From assembly GCF_020217425.1 (NCBI RefSeq), contig NZ_CP084090.1, positions 2,294,001 through 2,358,000 of the forward strand: a stretch of 64,000 nt of DNA. Direction: 5' to 3'. The DNA is from Halomicrobium urmianum (GTDB lineage Archaea; Halobacteriota; Halobacteria; Halobacteriales; Haloarculaceae). Below are positions 25,172 through 33,423 of the stretch, piece by piece (within the stretch, counting starts at the first letter, position 1; each line of letters opens with the position of its first letter). The translations under genes were made by a program, and so were the position numbers. Below the pieces are notes generated by a model. The model was not told the origin of the DNA. It did no database searches and saw only the letters and a program-made list of their open reading frames with translations.

Positions 25172-26722
25172 ATGAGACGCGATGGTAGCCGATTCGGTCT
25201 CGCTACAGGTGGGATGGCCCTGTTCGCGTCCCTCGAGCTCGCCCTGCGGTCGCTCTCTGACGTCGTTCCGCTAGTCGATCTGATGGGGACGGTGCTGTCA
25301 CTCGCTGTGCCACTCGCCAGTGACCAGCCGACACTGACGTGGATGGTCGGGTGGTTCTTCCTCGCGACTCTCACGTACAAGACGTATCGGCGTGTCGACG
25401 AGCTTCGCGGCGCGTCGGTTTCACTTCGGAAGTACGAGTGCTTCGCAGCGGCACTCGTCGCGACGGCGGTCGGCGTCACGGTCAAACAGCAGATCTTCAC
25501 GGGGACGTTCGACCACGGGTCGATCCCGTCGCCGTTCGCGGAGAACGCCGCGTTCCTGCTCCTCGGTGCCGTCGGGCTCCGGTACGCGCTGATGCGGGAC
25601 CGGTTCGTCGACGACGTCCTCCTGGCCGTCGTGCTCGGGCCCGCGATGGCGATCACTGCGACGCTGTATCCACTCCCCGAAGTCGCGGTCGTCGTCTGGG
25701 TTATCGGAGCGATCGGGGTCAATACGGTCCCGTTCGGCCCGCAGCTCGAGAAGATCCTCAACGACCCGATCGAGCGGTTGATGATCGGTATCGCAGCCGC
25801 GAAGTCGGGAGCGACGGGTCTGGTTACGTCGCTGTACGTCTTTTCGGGGCTGATCTTTTCGCTGGCTGCGATTATCGACTCCGGTGGCACGACGCGGGGC
25901 AACATTCTCACGCTCGTTCAGAGCGCAGCCGCGGGCGGTCAATCCGGAGCGTTCGTGACCACAGCGCTCTCCACAGAACTCTTCCTGTTTTTCGTCATGT
26001 TCTTGCCGGCGATTTACGGCGTCTGGTACTGGCTCCGGATAGTCGAGCGGTTACCCTTCGACCTGGGATTCGTAACGCCGTCCTCGGAAGGGACGTGGCT
26101 CGAGGCGGGCAACGACGGGCCACAGATCGACCACCTGGAGTACCGCGCTATCCCGCCCGGCTACGGGCTTCCGATAGCGCTCCTGTACGCTCCGCTGATC
26201 GTGTACGTGAACGTGTTCGGGTCTGTCTCGGACGGTGTCCCGCTGGGATATCTCGCCGCGACGGCCTGTCTGGCGCTGATCGCGATCGGTACCGTGATTG
26301 CGACGCGACGGAGCGACCCGCAGTCGCAGGACGTCGACGTGACGCGGCTCGCGCCGAAAGCGCTCGCGCTTCAGGCGGCCGTGATCGCGATCGCGGCAGA
26401 AGGACCTGTCCCACAGGCCGTTCACAGTTTGCTGACTCTGTCCTCACTCGGTGGTCTCGAAGGGAGCGTGCTGTCGGCAATTGCCACGACCGTGATCTTC
26501 GCGGGCGGCGTGTACGTCCCGTCCTACATTCCGTCGCTGCTGGAGACGAATCCGACGCTGGGGGTGAGCATCTCGGCGGTCGTCGTCGGTTTCCTGATCG
26601 GACTGTTCGGAGGCGGCATCCAGTTTATCGAAGCGATCGGCGGTCTCGTCATGATCGCCGGCCTCCTCGGTTCCGCGTTCGGCCTTTGGGAGGAGATCGA
26701 GGACTTCGTCGCGACCGACTGA
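25172..26722 (+). CDS. Polytopic membrane protein, unknown function
   Basis: The 516-aa product has about 12 hydrophobic segments in two blocks (residues 10-280 and 330-510) joined by a hydrophilic loop (PSSEGTWLEAGNDGPQIDHL). Short conserved-looking polar sites within helices (NTVPFGPQLEK; AAKSGATG) hint at a transporter or channel, but I cannot name a family. The preceding 25080-25170 is AT-rich and holds the likely promoter. It stands alone before the threonine synthase gene. Confidence 0.75.
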   Translation: MRRDGSRFGLATGGMALFASLELALRSLSDVVPLVDLMGTVLSLAVPLASDQPTLTWMVGWFFLATLTYKTYRRVDELRGASVSLRKYECFAAALVATAVGVTVKQQIFTGTFDHGSIPSPFAENAAFLLLGAVGLRYALMRDRFVDDVLLAVVLGPAMAITATLYPLPEVAVVVWVIGAIGVNTVPFGPQLEKILNDPIERLMIGIAAAKSGATGLVTSLYVFSGLIFSLAAIIDSGGTTRGNILTLVQSAAAGGQSGAFVTTALSTELFLFFVMFLPAIYGVWYWLRIVERLPFDLGFVTPSSEGTWLEAGNDGPQIDHLEYRAIPPGYGLPIALLYAPLIVYVNVFGSVSDGVPLGYLAATACLALIAIGTVIATRRSDPQSQDVDVTRLAPKALALQAAVIAIAAEGPVPQAVHSLLTLSSLGGLEGSVLSAIATTVIFAGGVYVPSYIPSLLETNPTLGVSISAVVVGFLIGLFGGGIQFIEAIGGLVMIAGLLGSAFGLWEEIEDFVATD

Positions 26723-26861
26723 TACCGTTTCCATCCGGTGGTCTCTCTGACCGAAATCGGATCCGGTCAGCCGCGTTCTCGGACAGGCGAGCGCTATCGA
26801 GGTCGATAGCACGGACGGGGTCAGAGGCTTTACCACGGAGTCCCAGAAGGGGGTACGGATC

Positions 26862-27938
26862 ATGCCAGCGACGCTCCGCTGTTCGGTCTGCGAATCTGAG
26901 TACGAGGACCGGTGGCGCTGTACCTGCGGCAGCCCGCTCGACTACGCGAACCCGTCGCGCCCGGACGGCCCGCCGCCCGCGCTCACTGTCAGCGACGTGG
27001 GCGACGGCCTGTGGGCGTTCGACGACTTCCTCCCGATGGACGCGCACGCGACGCTCGGCGAGGGGTTCACGCCCCTCGTCGACGCGCCCGACTGGGACGC
27101 CGCGTTCAAACTCGAGTACGTCTCTCCGACGGGGAGCTTCAAGGACCGCGGCGCGGCGACGACCGTCTCACGGGCCGTCGAGTGCGGCGCCGAGACGGTC
27201 GTCGACGACTCGTCGGGGAACGCCGGAGCGGCCCTGGCCACCTACGCGGCGCGGGCCGGCGTCGACGCGGAGGTGTACGTCCCCGCGTCGGTGAAAGACG
27301 CCAAGCTCCGGGCGATCCGACGTGCGGGCGCGACGCCCGTGCGCGTGGAGGGGTCCCGGCAGGACGTGACCGACGCCTGCGTCGCCGCCGTCGAGGACGG
27401 CGACGCGTGGTACGCCTCCCACGCGTGGAACCCCGCCTTCTTCGCCGGGACCGCCACGTTCGCCTACGAGGTCGCCGCGCAGCGAGGCTGGCAGGCACCC
27501 GACGCCGTCGTCGTCCCGCTGGGCCACGGGACGCTGTTCCTGGGCGCGTATCGCGGCTTCCGCGCGCTCCGCGAGGCCGGCTGGACGGACTCGATGCCCC
27601 GGCTGCTCGGCGTGCAAGCGGCGAGTCAGTCGCCGATCGCCGACGAGTTACACGGGGGCCGGACGGGCGAGAACGACGTCGCCGACGGCATCCAGATCGC
27701 GAACCCGGCCCGGAGGGACCAGATCCTCGACGCCGTCGCGGCGACCGACGGGGACGCCATCGCCGTCGACGCCGCGGCGACGGAGGCCGAACTCGAATCG
27801 CTGCACCGGCGCGGCCTCTACGTGGAACCGACGTCGGCGGTCGCTCCCGCGGCGCTGCGCGCGTACCGGGACAGCGGCCTCGTCGACGACGATGACGACG
27901 TCGTGGTGGCGCTCTCGGGGAGCGGGCTCAAGACGTAG
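26862..27938 (+). CDS. thrC: Threonine synthase-family PLP enzyme
   Basis: The 358-aa product is a fold-type II PLP enzyme. An N-terminal zinc-ribbon-like patch (C7, C10, C20, C22) precedes the catalytic region. The PLP lysine is K94 in PTGSFKDRGAATT, followed by DDSSGNAGAALATYAARAG. The phosphate loop near the C-terminus is VALSGSGLK. Threonine synthase converts O-phosphohomoserine to threonine. Haloarchaea carry paralogues of this family, so the exact substrate is probable rather than certain. Confidence 0.82.
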   Translation: MPATLRCSVCESEYEDRWRCTCGSPLDYANPSRPDGPPPALTVSDVGDGLWAFDDFLPMDAHATLGEGFTPLVDAPDWDAAFKLEYVSPTGSFKDRGAATTVSRAVECGAETVVDDSSGNAGAALATYAARAGVDAEVYVPASVKDAKLRAIRRAGATPVRVEGSRQDVTDACVAAVEDGDAWYASHAWNPAFFAGTATFAYEVAAQRGWQAPDAVVVPLGHGTLFLGAYRGFRALREAGWTDSMPRLLGVQAASQSPIADELHGGRTGENDVADGIQIANPARRDQILDAVAATDGDAIAVDAAATEAELESLHRRGLYVEPTSAVAPAALRAYRDSGLVDDDDDVVVALSGSGLKT

Positions 27939-28032
27939 CCGTTCGGGGAGCGGGACGCGCAGTCTGCCCCGTCGATGCGGGAAAGAATGCGACGGCGTCG
28001 CGTCCCGCCCGGCCGCCGCGACCGGCACCGCG

Positions 28033-28225
28033 TCACACCGTCTGGCCGCCGTCGACGACCATGGGGTGCCCGAGCACGAAGGAGGCGGCGTCCGAACGCA
28101 GCCACAGGACGGCCTCGGCGATCTCCCCGGGCTCGTCCATCCGGCCGATCGGCTCCCGGTCGATCACCTCCTGGCGGCCGTCCTCGGTACCACCGGTGAA
28201 GGTGTCCTTCATCGACGTGTCCGAC
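28033..28225 (-). pseudogene. C-terminal remnant of a short-chain dehydrogenase
   Basis: The minus-strand frame gives IDREPIGRMDEPGEIAEAVL, then LRSDAASFVLGHPMVVDGG and the stop. This is the highly conserved C-terminal end of classical SDR oxidoreductases. Upstream of about 28225 the homology stops, and there is no Rossmann glycine motif or YxxxK. It is therefore a truncated leftover with no catalytic part. Confidence 0.75.
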
Positions 28226-28294
28226 ACCTCGCGCTCGTCGTCGCGGGTGCCGACAACTCCGACGGCCTCGCGAGCGGAGTGGAAGCGATACGGA

Positions 28295-28531
28295 TCACGC
28301 GGTCGGTTGGTTTTCGCCGGATCGACCGTCCGCCGAGACCAGCAGTCCGAGCGCCGCACCGCCGAACCCGAGGGCGGCGATGCCGTCGGCGAGGTCGACT
28401 GTGGCGACCGTGACCATCGCGAACCCGATGCCGCCCAGCGACTGGATCGCGAGGAGGATCCACGGCCGGGTCGTGACCCCGTAGACGAGGTTCGGGGTCG
28501 TGAGGATCGCCCCGCCGCCGACGAGCAACAC
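28295..28531 (-). CDS. Small two-span membrane protein (possible)
   Basis: The 78-aa frame from GTG has two hydrophobic helices (ILLAIQSLGGIGFAMVTVAT and LGFGGAALGLLVSA). It is divergent from the Lrp-type gene. Codon use is plausible, but it sits next to an SDR remnant and could itself be a fragment. I recognise no family. Confidence 0.45.
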   Translation of the reverse strand: MLLVGGGAILTTPNLVYGVTTRPWILLAIQSLGGIGFAMVTVATVDLADGIAALGFGGAALGLLVSADGRSGENQPTA

Positions 28532-28575
28532 CCCGTCGAAACCGGGCCGGCCGCTCGCGCGTTCGGGACATCCCC

Positions 28576-28587
28576 GTTTCTTATGGG
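28576..28587 (+). promoter_or_regulatory. TATA box for the Lrp-type regulator
   Basis: GTTTCTTATGGG is centred about 28 bases before the ATG at 28611 and would give a leaderless transcript. Confidence 0.5.
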
Positions 28588-28610
28588 TTCTGCGGGCGTC
28601 AGCCAGGACG

Positions 28611-29078
28611 ATGGACTACGAACTCGACGACGTCGACAGGGAGATTCTCCACGCGCTCCAGGAGGACGCTCGCAACCTCTCGTCGGGCGAGATAGCGGAG
28701 CGGACCGAAGCCTCGTCGAGTACGGTGCGCAAGCGGATCCAGCGGCTGGAGTCGGAGGAGGTTATCAAGGGCTACAGCGCCGACATCGACTACCAGGAGT
28801 CGGGCTACCCGCTCCGGATGCTCCTGTTCTGCACCGCGCCGATCCCGGAGCGGGGCGCTCTCCTCGGGGACATCCTCGAGATATCGGGCGTCGTCTCGGT
28901 CCAGGAACTGGTGACCGGCGACGAGAACCTCCTGGTGACCGTCGTCGGCGAGCACGACGAGGACATCACGTCGGTCGCGCAGGAACTGCTGGACATGGGC
29001 GTCACCGTCGCCGACGAGGTCCTCGTCCGGAGCCACGAGACCACGCCGTTCGGCGGATTTTCTTCGGACGAGGAGTGA
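28611..29078 (+). CDS. Lrp/AsnC-family transcriptional regulator
   Basis: The 155-aa product starts MDYELDDVDREILHALQEDA, the typical Lrp/AsnC opening. The HTH is LSSGEIAERTEASSSTVRKR. A RAM-type alpha/beta ligand domain follows (residues 65-140). The ATG at 28611 is chosen because it begins the family N-terminus and has a TATA box at leaderless distance. It lies directly upstream of dabB-dabA on the same strand and is a close relative of the N-terminal part of the 36394 regulator. Inference: the two paralogues flank and may control the inorganic-carbon block. Confidence 0.87.
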   Translation: MDYELDDVDREILHALQEDARNLSSGEIAERTEASSSTVRKRIQRLESEEVIKGYSADIDYQESGYPLRMLLFCTAPIPERGALLGDILEISGVVSVQELVTGDENLLVTVVGEHDEDITSVAQELLDMGVTVADEVLVRSHETTPFGGFSSDEE

Positions 29079-29270
29079 CCGGCGGGAGCGGCCGGCGGTC
29101 CGCGGGCGCACGCGCCGAGACCTGGAACTGCTGATCGCGATCGTTCAGCCGCTGCTGTGGACGGCGGACCCTGGCCCTGCGACTGACCGGGCCTCGCAGT
29201 CGACGACCGGACGGGCTGACCCGCCGCCAGGTTTGCTACCCGATACCATAATGTTCTTTCGCACGATTCT

Positions 29271-29306
29271 ATCGAACGTTTTGATCGAACAGAAAGCATT
29301 ATAACC
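29271..29306 (+). promoter_or_regulatory. dab operon promoter with paired ATCGAAC repeats
   Basis: ATCGAAC occurs at 29271-29277 and again at 29284-29290, a 13-base period. A TATA element, GCATTATAACC (29296-29306), follows immediately. The repeats sit just upstream of the TATA, where a haloarchaeal activator would bind. Transcription should start near 29330, leaving a leader of about 75 bases before dabB. Confidence 0.5.
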
Positions 29307-29403
29307 AGTTCGTTCGCTACACTGGGTTGAAGCGACCACTCCGTGATGGGGTCGCCGACCCACACGACCGGCGACGAACGCCCGTCCGGGACGAGACCTC
29401 ACG

Positions 29404-30915
29404 ATGACCGACAACACACGTCCGAACGACGCCGTACCGCTCTCGGAAGCGACGACATCGTCGAGCCCGTTCGTCCCGCGAGCGTCGACGTGGCTGGTCT
29501 GGGGCCTGTTCCTGCTGGCCGCGGGGCTGCTCGCCGTGACGACGGCGGGCGGATACGAGCTGACGGTCCCCGGACCGTTCGCCGTCGACGGGCTGACGGT
29601 GCTCATGTGGACCGTTGTAACCTTCTTCAGCGGCATCGTCCACAGCTACTCCCGCCGCTACATGGCCGGCGACGAGCGCGTCGAGGGATTCTTCGCCCGC
29701 GTGCTCGGGTTCACGCTCGCGGTGATGACGATGGCCGCGGCCGACCACCTCGCGCTGTTCGTGGCCGCGTGGCTGGCGATGGGCCTGCTGATGGCGTCGC
29801 TCATCGGCCACGACCGCGAGTGGCACCAGGCCAGGGCCGCCGCGGGGCTCGCGCGCCGGTACTTCGTCGCCTCCAGCGCGCTCCTCGCCGTCGCGGCGGC
29901 GATCCTGGCGTGGGCGACGGGCACCGCGACGATCACCGGAGTTCTCGGTAGCGTCGACGGGATTCCGACCGCGGCCGCGCTCACGGCCGCCGGCTGTCTG
30001 GTCCTCGCGGCGATGATCCAGTCGGCGCTCCTGCCCTTCCACCGCTGGCTGCTGTCCTCGATGACCGCGCCCACGACGGCGTCCGCGCTGATGCACGCCG
30101 GGTTCGTCAACGCGGGCGGCGTCCTCCTGACCCGGTTCGCGCCGCTGTTCGCCGACCGGGTCGCCGTCATGTCTGCCGTCGTCGCCGTCGGCGCGGTCAG
30201 CGCGCTCGCCGGCCAGGCGATGCTGCTCGTCCAGACGGACGTCAAGCGCAAGCTCGGGACCTCCACCGTCGCCCAGATGGGCTTCATGATCCTGCAGGCC
30301 GGGCTGGGCTTCTTCGCCGCCGCGATCACGCACCTCGTCCTCCACGGGTTCTACAAGGCGTACCTGTTCCTCTCTTCGGGCGCGGCCGTCGAGCAGACCG
30401 CACCGAAGGGGAGCTACGGCGACGGAGGCGGCCTCGCGACGCTGGCCGTCGCGGGCCTGACCGCGATCGGCGGCGGCGCGCTGTTCGCCGCCCTCACTGG
30501 GAAGGGGATCGCGTTCGACGGCGGCGTCGCCCTGACGTTCGACAGCGGCGTGGTCCTGACGCTCGTCGTCGTCGTGACGACGCTGCACGCGGCGCGGGAC
30601 GTCCTTCGCCGGACGAAGCTGTCGCCGATCGTCAGGCTCGCCGCGACGCCGCTGCTCGTCCTGACCGCCATCGGCGTCTACGGCCTGCTGTTCGAGGCGA
30701 TCTCGACGGTGATGGCCGACGTCCCGATGTACTCGTCACCGACCGAACTGACCGCCGTCCACGGCGCCGTCGCCGCCCTGTTCGTCGCCGGCTACGCGGT
30801 GACGGACCTCGGCTGGCACCGGTCCAGCCGGCGGCTCTACGTGACGCTTCTGAACCTCTCGCAGCCGGATTCGGACACCGTTCTCACCCGCAAGGAGGAC
30901 TACAATGACGCGTAA
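29404..30915 (+). CDS. dabB: DabB: NuoL/MrpA-like proton-conducting subunit of the DAB inorganic-carbon transporter
   Basis: The 503-aa membrane protein belongs to the proton-conducting antiporter subunit family (NuoL/NdhF/MrpA). The conserved core includes FSGIVHSYSRRYMAGDERVE, then HRWLLSSMTAPTTASALMHA, a classic NuoL helix-7/8 block, and LVQTDVKRKLGTSTVAQMGF. About 13 helices are expected. It overlaps by 11 bases the DUF2309 gene that follows. That pairing, with no other complex I genes around, identifies DabB, which couples ion flow to CO2 or bicarbonate uptake by DabA. Confidence 0.9.
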   Translation: MTDNTRPNDAVPLSEATTSSSPFVPRASTWLVWGLFLLAAGLLAVTTAGGYELTVPGPFAVDGLTVLMWTVVTFFSGIVHSYSRRYMAGDERVEGFFARVLGFTLAVMTMAAADHLALFVAAWLAMGLLMASLIGHDREWHQARAAAGLARRYFVASSALLAVAAAILAWATGTATITGVLGSVDGIPTAAALTAAGCLVLAAMIQSALLPFHRWLLSSMTAPTTASALMHAGFVNAGGVLLTRFAPLFADRVAVMSAVVAVGAVSALAGQAMLLVQTDVKRKLGTSTVAQMGFMILQAGLGFFAAAITHLVLHGFYKAYLFLSSGAAVEQTAPKGSYGDGGGLATLAVAGLTAIGGGALFAALTGKGIAFDGGVALTFDSGVVLTLVVVVTTLHAARDVLRRTKLSPIVRLAATPLLVLTAIGVYGLLFEAISTVMADVPMYSSPTELTAVHGAVAALFVAGYAVTDLGWHRSSRRLYVTLLNLSQPDSDTVLTRKEDYNDA

Positions 30916-33310
30916 CGCCCACCTCGACGACCGCATCGATCGCGCAGCCGAGACGGTCGGCACGGTCTGGCCGCTGCACTCCTTCGTCACGGCCAACCCG
31001 CTTGCCGGACTCGAGGACCGGCCGTTCCACCGTGCCGCCGCGGAGGCCGAGCAGTTGTTCGGCGGCCGGGGCTATCCGCACCCATCGGTCTTCCGCCGGG
31101 CCTGGGAGAACGGCCAGATCGACCCCGAGGTGCTGCGCGAGGAACTCGACGCCCGCGGCGTCGACGGCGAGCCCGAGGCCCTCCTGGACGAGATGGCCGC
31201 GGACGAGGCCGAGGCCGACGACGCCGGCTCCGACTCGCCGGCCGACGAGCTCGACCGCGTACTCTCGAAGTGGCTGGCCGCCTTCCTCGATCAGGGCCAG
31301 GCCGAGTGGGCGATGCCCGACCGCGAGGCGGGGTTCTACGCCGCCTGGCGCGCTGTCGCGCCGCACGACGGCGACGTCCCGGGCTGCGAGCGGGCGTCCG
31401 AGCTCCCCGATACCGCGACGGCGGCGCTGGAGGCGGCCGTCGACGGGATCCCCGAGGACCGCTGGGGGGACGTCTTCGAGCACCACCTCGCCGCGCTGCC
31501 CGGCTGGACCGGCCTCGTCAAGCAACGGGAGGACGCGGACGCCGACCCGTGGCAGGGCGAGTTCCCGATCTCGCTGCGCGAGTACCTGGCGGTGCGGCTG
31601 ACGCTGGCCGACAAGCTCGGTGCGCCGATCGACCCCGGGGAGACCCCCGGCGAGAGCGACGACGCTGACGCCGACGAGGTGCCCCTCGAAGAGGTCTGGC
31701 TGAGCGCGTGGGAGAAGAGCTACCGCGACCGGCTCGTCGACGGCCTCGACGACGACGTCGAGGCGTCCTCGGCGGGCACGGACGGGTCGCGCCCGGCCGC
31801 CCAGCTCGTGTTCTGCATCGACACGCGCTCGGAGATCGTCCGCCGGCACATCGAAGACGCGGGGCCCTACGACACGCACGGCTACGCCGGCTTCTTCGGC
31901 GTCCCGATGCGCTACGAGGGCTACGAGTCGGACGTGGCCGTCGACGCCTGCCCGCCCATCGTCGACCCGGAGCATCGGGTCGCCGACCGGCCGGCCGAGG
32001 ACTGCCGGGACGACGCGTCGGCGTACGACGGCTGGCGCCACCTGGTCTCCGCGGGGCGCAAGCACCTCAAGTCGCTCAAGACCGACGTGGCCGCGGCCTT
32101 CACCTTCGTCGAGGGCGCCGGGAGCGCCTACGGCGCCGCGATGGCCGGCCGGACGCTGCTGCCCGCCGCCGTCCACGACCTCGCCGACGCCGTCGACGAG
32201 CGGACGCCCGATTCCCACGAGTTCTGCTCGCCGACGGTCGAGCGCGAGGGCGAGGCGCACGCCAACGGCGGCCTCCCGCGGGGGATGACCCTCGACGAGA
32301 AGGCGGGCTACGCCGAGGCCGCCTTCGACCTCATGGGCTGGGAGTCGTTCGCCCGCCTGGTCGTCTTCACGGGCCACGCGAGCGAGACGACGAACAACCC
32401 GTTCGAGTCGAGCCTCGACTGCGGCGCCTGCGCCGGCAACCCCGGCGGGCCCAGCGCCCGCGTGCTCGCCGAGATCTGCAACGACCCCGCGGTCCGGTCG
32501 GAACTCCGTGACCGCGGGCACGAGATTCCGGCGGACACCGTCTTCCTCGCCGCCGAACACAACACGACGACCGACGAGATCGCGCTGTTCGACGGCGACG
32601 TGCCCGAGAGCCACGCCGAGGACGTCGAGCGCCTCCGCGAGGACCTGGCCGAGGCCCGCGCCGCCGCGGCGGCCGAGCGCACCGAGTCGATGCGGACCGG
32701 CCGCGACGACGGCGTCCGCGAGACGGAGCGCCGGGCCGCCGACTGGGCCGAGACCCGCCCCGAGTGGGGGCTGGCCGGCAACGCCTCGTTCGTCATCGGC
32801 CCGCGCGAACTGACCGAGGACCGCGACCTCGACGGCCGCGCGTTCCTGCACTCCTACGACTGGAGCACGGACCCCGACGGCGACGCGCTGGAGGCCATCG
32901 TGACGGGGCCGCTCGTCGTCACGCAGTGGATCAACAACCAGTACTACTTCGCCACCGTCGACAACGCCGTCTACGGCAGCGGCTCGAAGGTCACCCAGAA
33001 CCCCGTCGGCAACGTCGGCGTCTACCAGGGCAACGGCGGCGACGTCATGACCGGGCTGCCCCTCCAGTCGCTCAAGGTCGACGACGACCAGCCCTACCAC
33101 CAGCCGCTCCGCCTGACCGCGGTCGTCCACGCGCCGGTCGATCGGGTCACCGAGATCCTCGGCCGCCACGAGGAGGTCGCTCAACTGTTCGACAACGGCT
33201 GGATGCGCCTGACCGTCGTCGACCCCGAGCGGGGCAACGAGCCAGTCCACTACCAGGGCGACCTGGAGTGGGACGCCGCGCCGCAGAAGGTGGCCGCGCT
33301 CGCGGACTGA
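30905..33310 (+). CDS. dabA: DabA (DUF2309): zinc-dependent, carbonic-anhydrase-like subunit of the DAB transporter
   Basis: The 801-aa product matches DUF2309. The zinc site of characterised DabA proteins is formed by Cys, Asp, His and Cys. Here they are C304 and D306 in LVFCIDTRSEIVRRHIE, H491 in FTGHASETTNNPFESSLDC, and C506 at the end of that motif. The 15-residue His-Cys spacing equals that of the bacterial enzyme. HNTTTDE and a C-terminal MTGLPLQSL block are also present. It is soluble and membrane-associated through DabB. It converts CO2 to bicarbonate in a vectorial reaction energised by DabB. Confidence 0.92.
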   Translation: MTRNAHLDDRIDRAAETVGTVWPLHSFVTANPLAGLEDRPFHRAAAEAEQLFGGRGYPHPSVFRRAWENGQIDPEVLREELDARGVDGEPEALLDEMAADEAEADDAGSDSPADELDRVLSKWLAAFLDQGQAEWAMPDREAGFYAAWRAVAPHDGDVPGCERASELPDTATAALEAAVDGIPEDRWGDVFEHHLAALPGWTGLVKQREDADADPWQGEFPISLREYLAVRLTLADKLGAPIDPGETPGESDDADADEVPLEEVWLSAWEKSYRDRLVDGLDDDVEASSAGTDGSRPAAQLVFCIDTRSEIVRRHIEDAGPYDTHGYAGFFGVPMRYEGYESDVAVDACPPIVDPEHRVADRPAEDCRDDASAYDGWRHLVSAGRKHLKSLKTDVAAAFTFVEGAGSAYGAAMAGRTLLPAAVHDLADAVDERTPDSHEFCSPTVEREGEAHANGGLPRGMTLDEKAGYAEAAFDLMGWESFARLVVFTGHASETTNNPFESSLDCGACAGNPGGPSARVLAEICNDPAVRSELRDRGHEIPADTVFLAAEHNTTTDEIALFDGDVPESHAEDVERLREDLAEARAAAAAERTESMRTGRDDGVRETERRAADWAETRPEWGLAGNASFVIGPRELTEDRDLDGRAFLHSYDWSTDPDGDALEAIVTGPLVVTQWINNQYYFATVDNAVYGSGSKVTQNPVGNVGVYQGNGGDVMTGLPLQSLKVDDDQPYHQPLRLTAVVHAPVDRVTEILGRHEEVAQLFDNGWMRLTVVDPERGNEPVHYQGDLEWDAAPQKVAALAD

Positions 33311-33423
33311 GGTCGCTGTACTTCCGGGGTGCGGATCGGCGACGTCGTCGGGCACCAGAGGGGCGGATCGCCCGTCGCCCCGGACCCGTGCGCTCCAGGG
33401 GACTTCGTCGACTGGTTCGCGCC

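Noticed and set aside
29404-30915. A complex I or Mrp antiporter subunit in the usual sense
   Set aside because: The protein is NuoL-like, but no other nuo or mrp genes are nearby and the overlap with DUF2309 makes DabB the better call.
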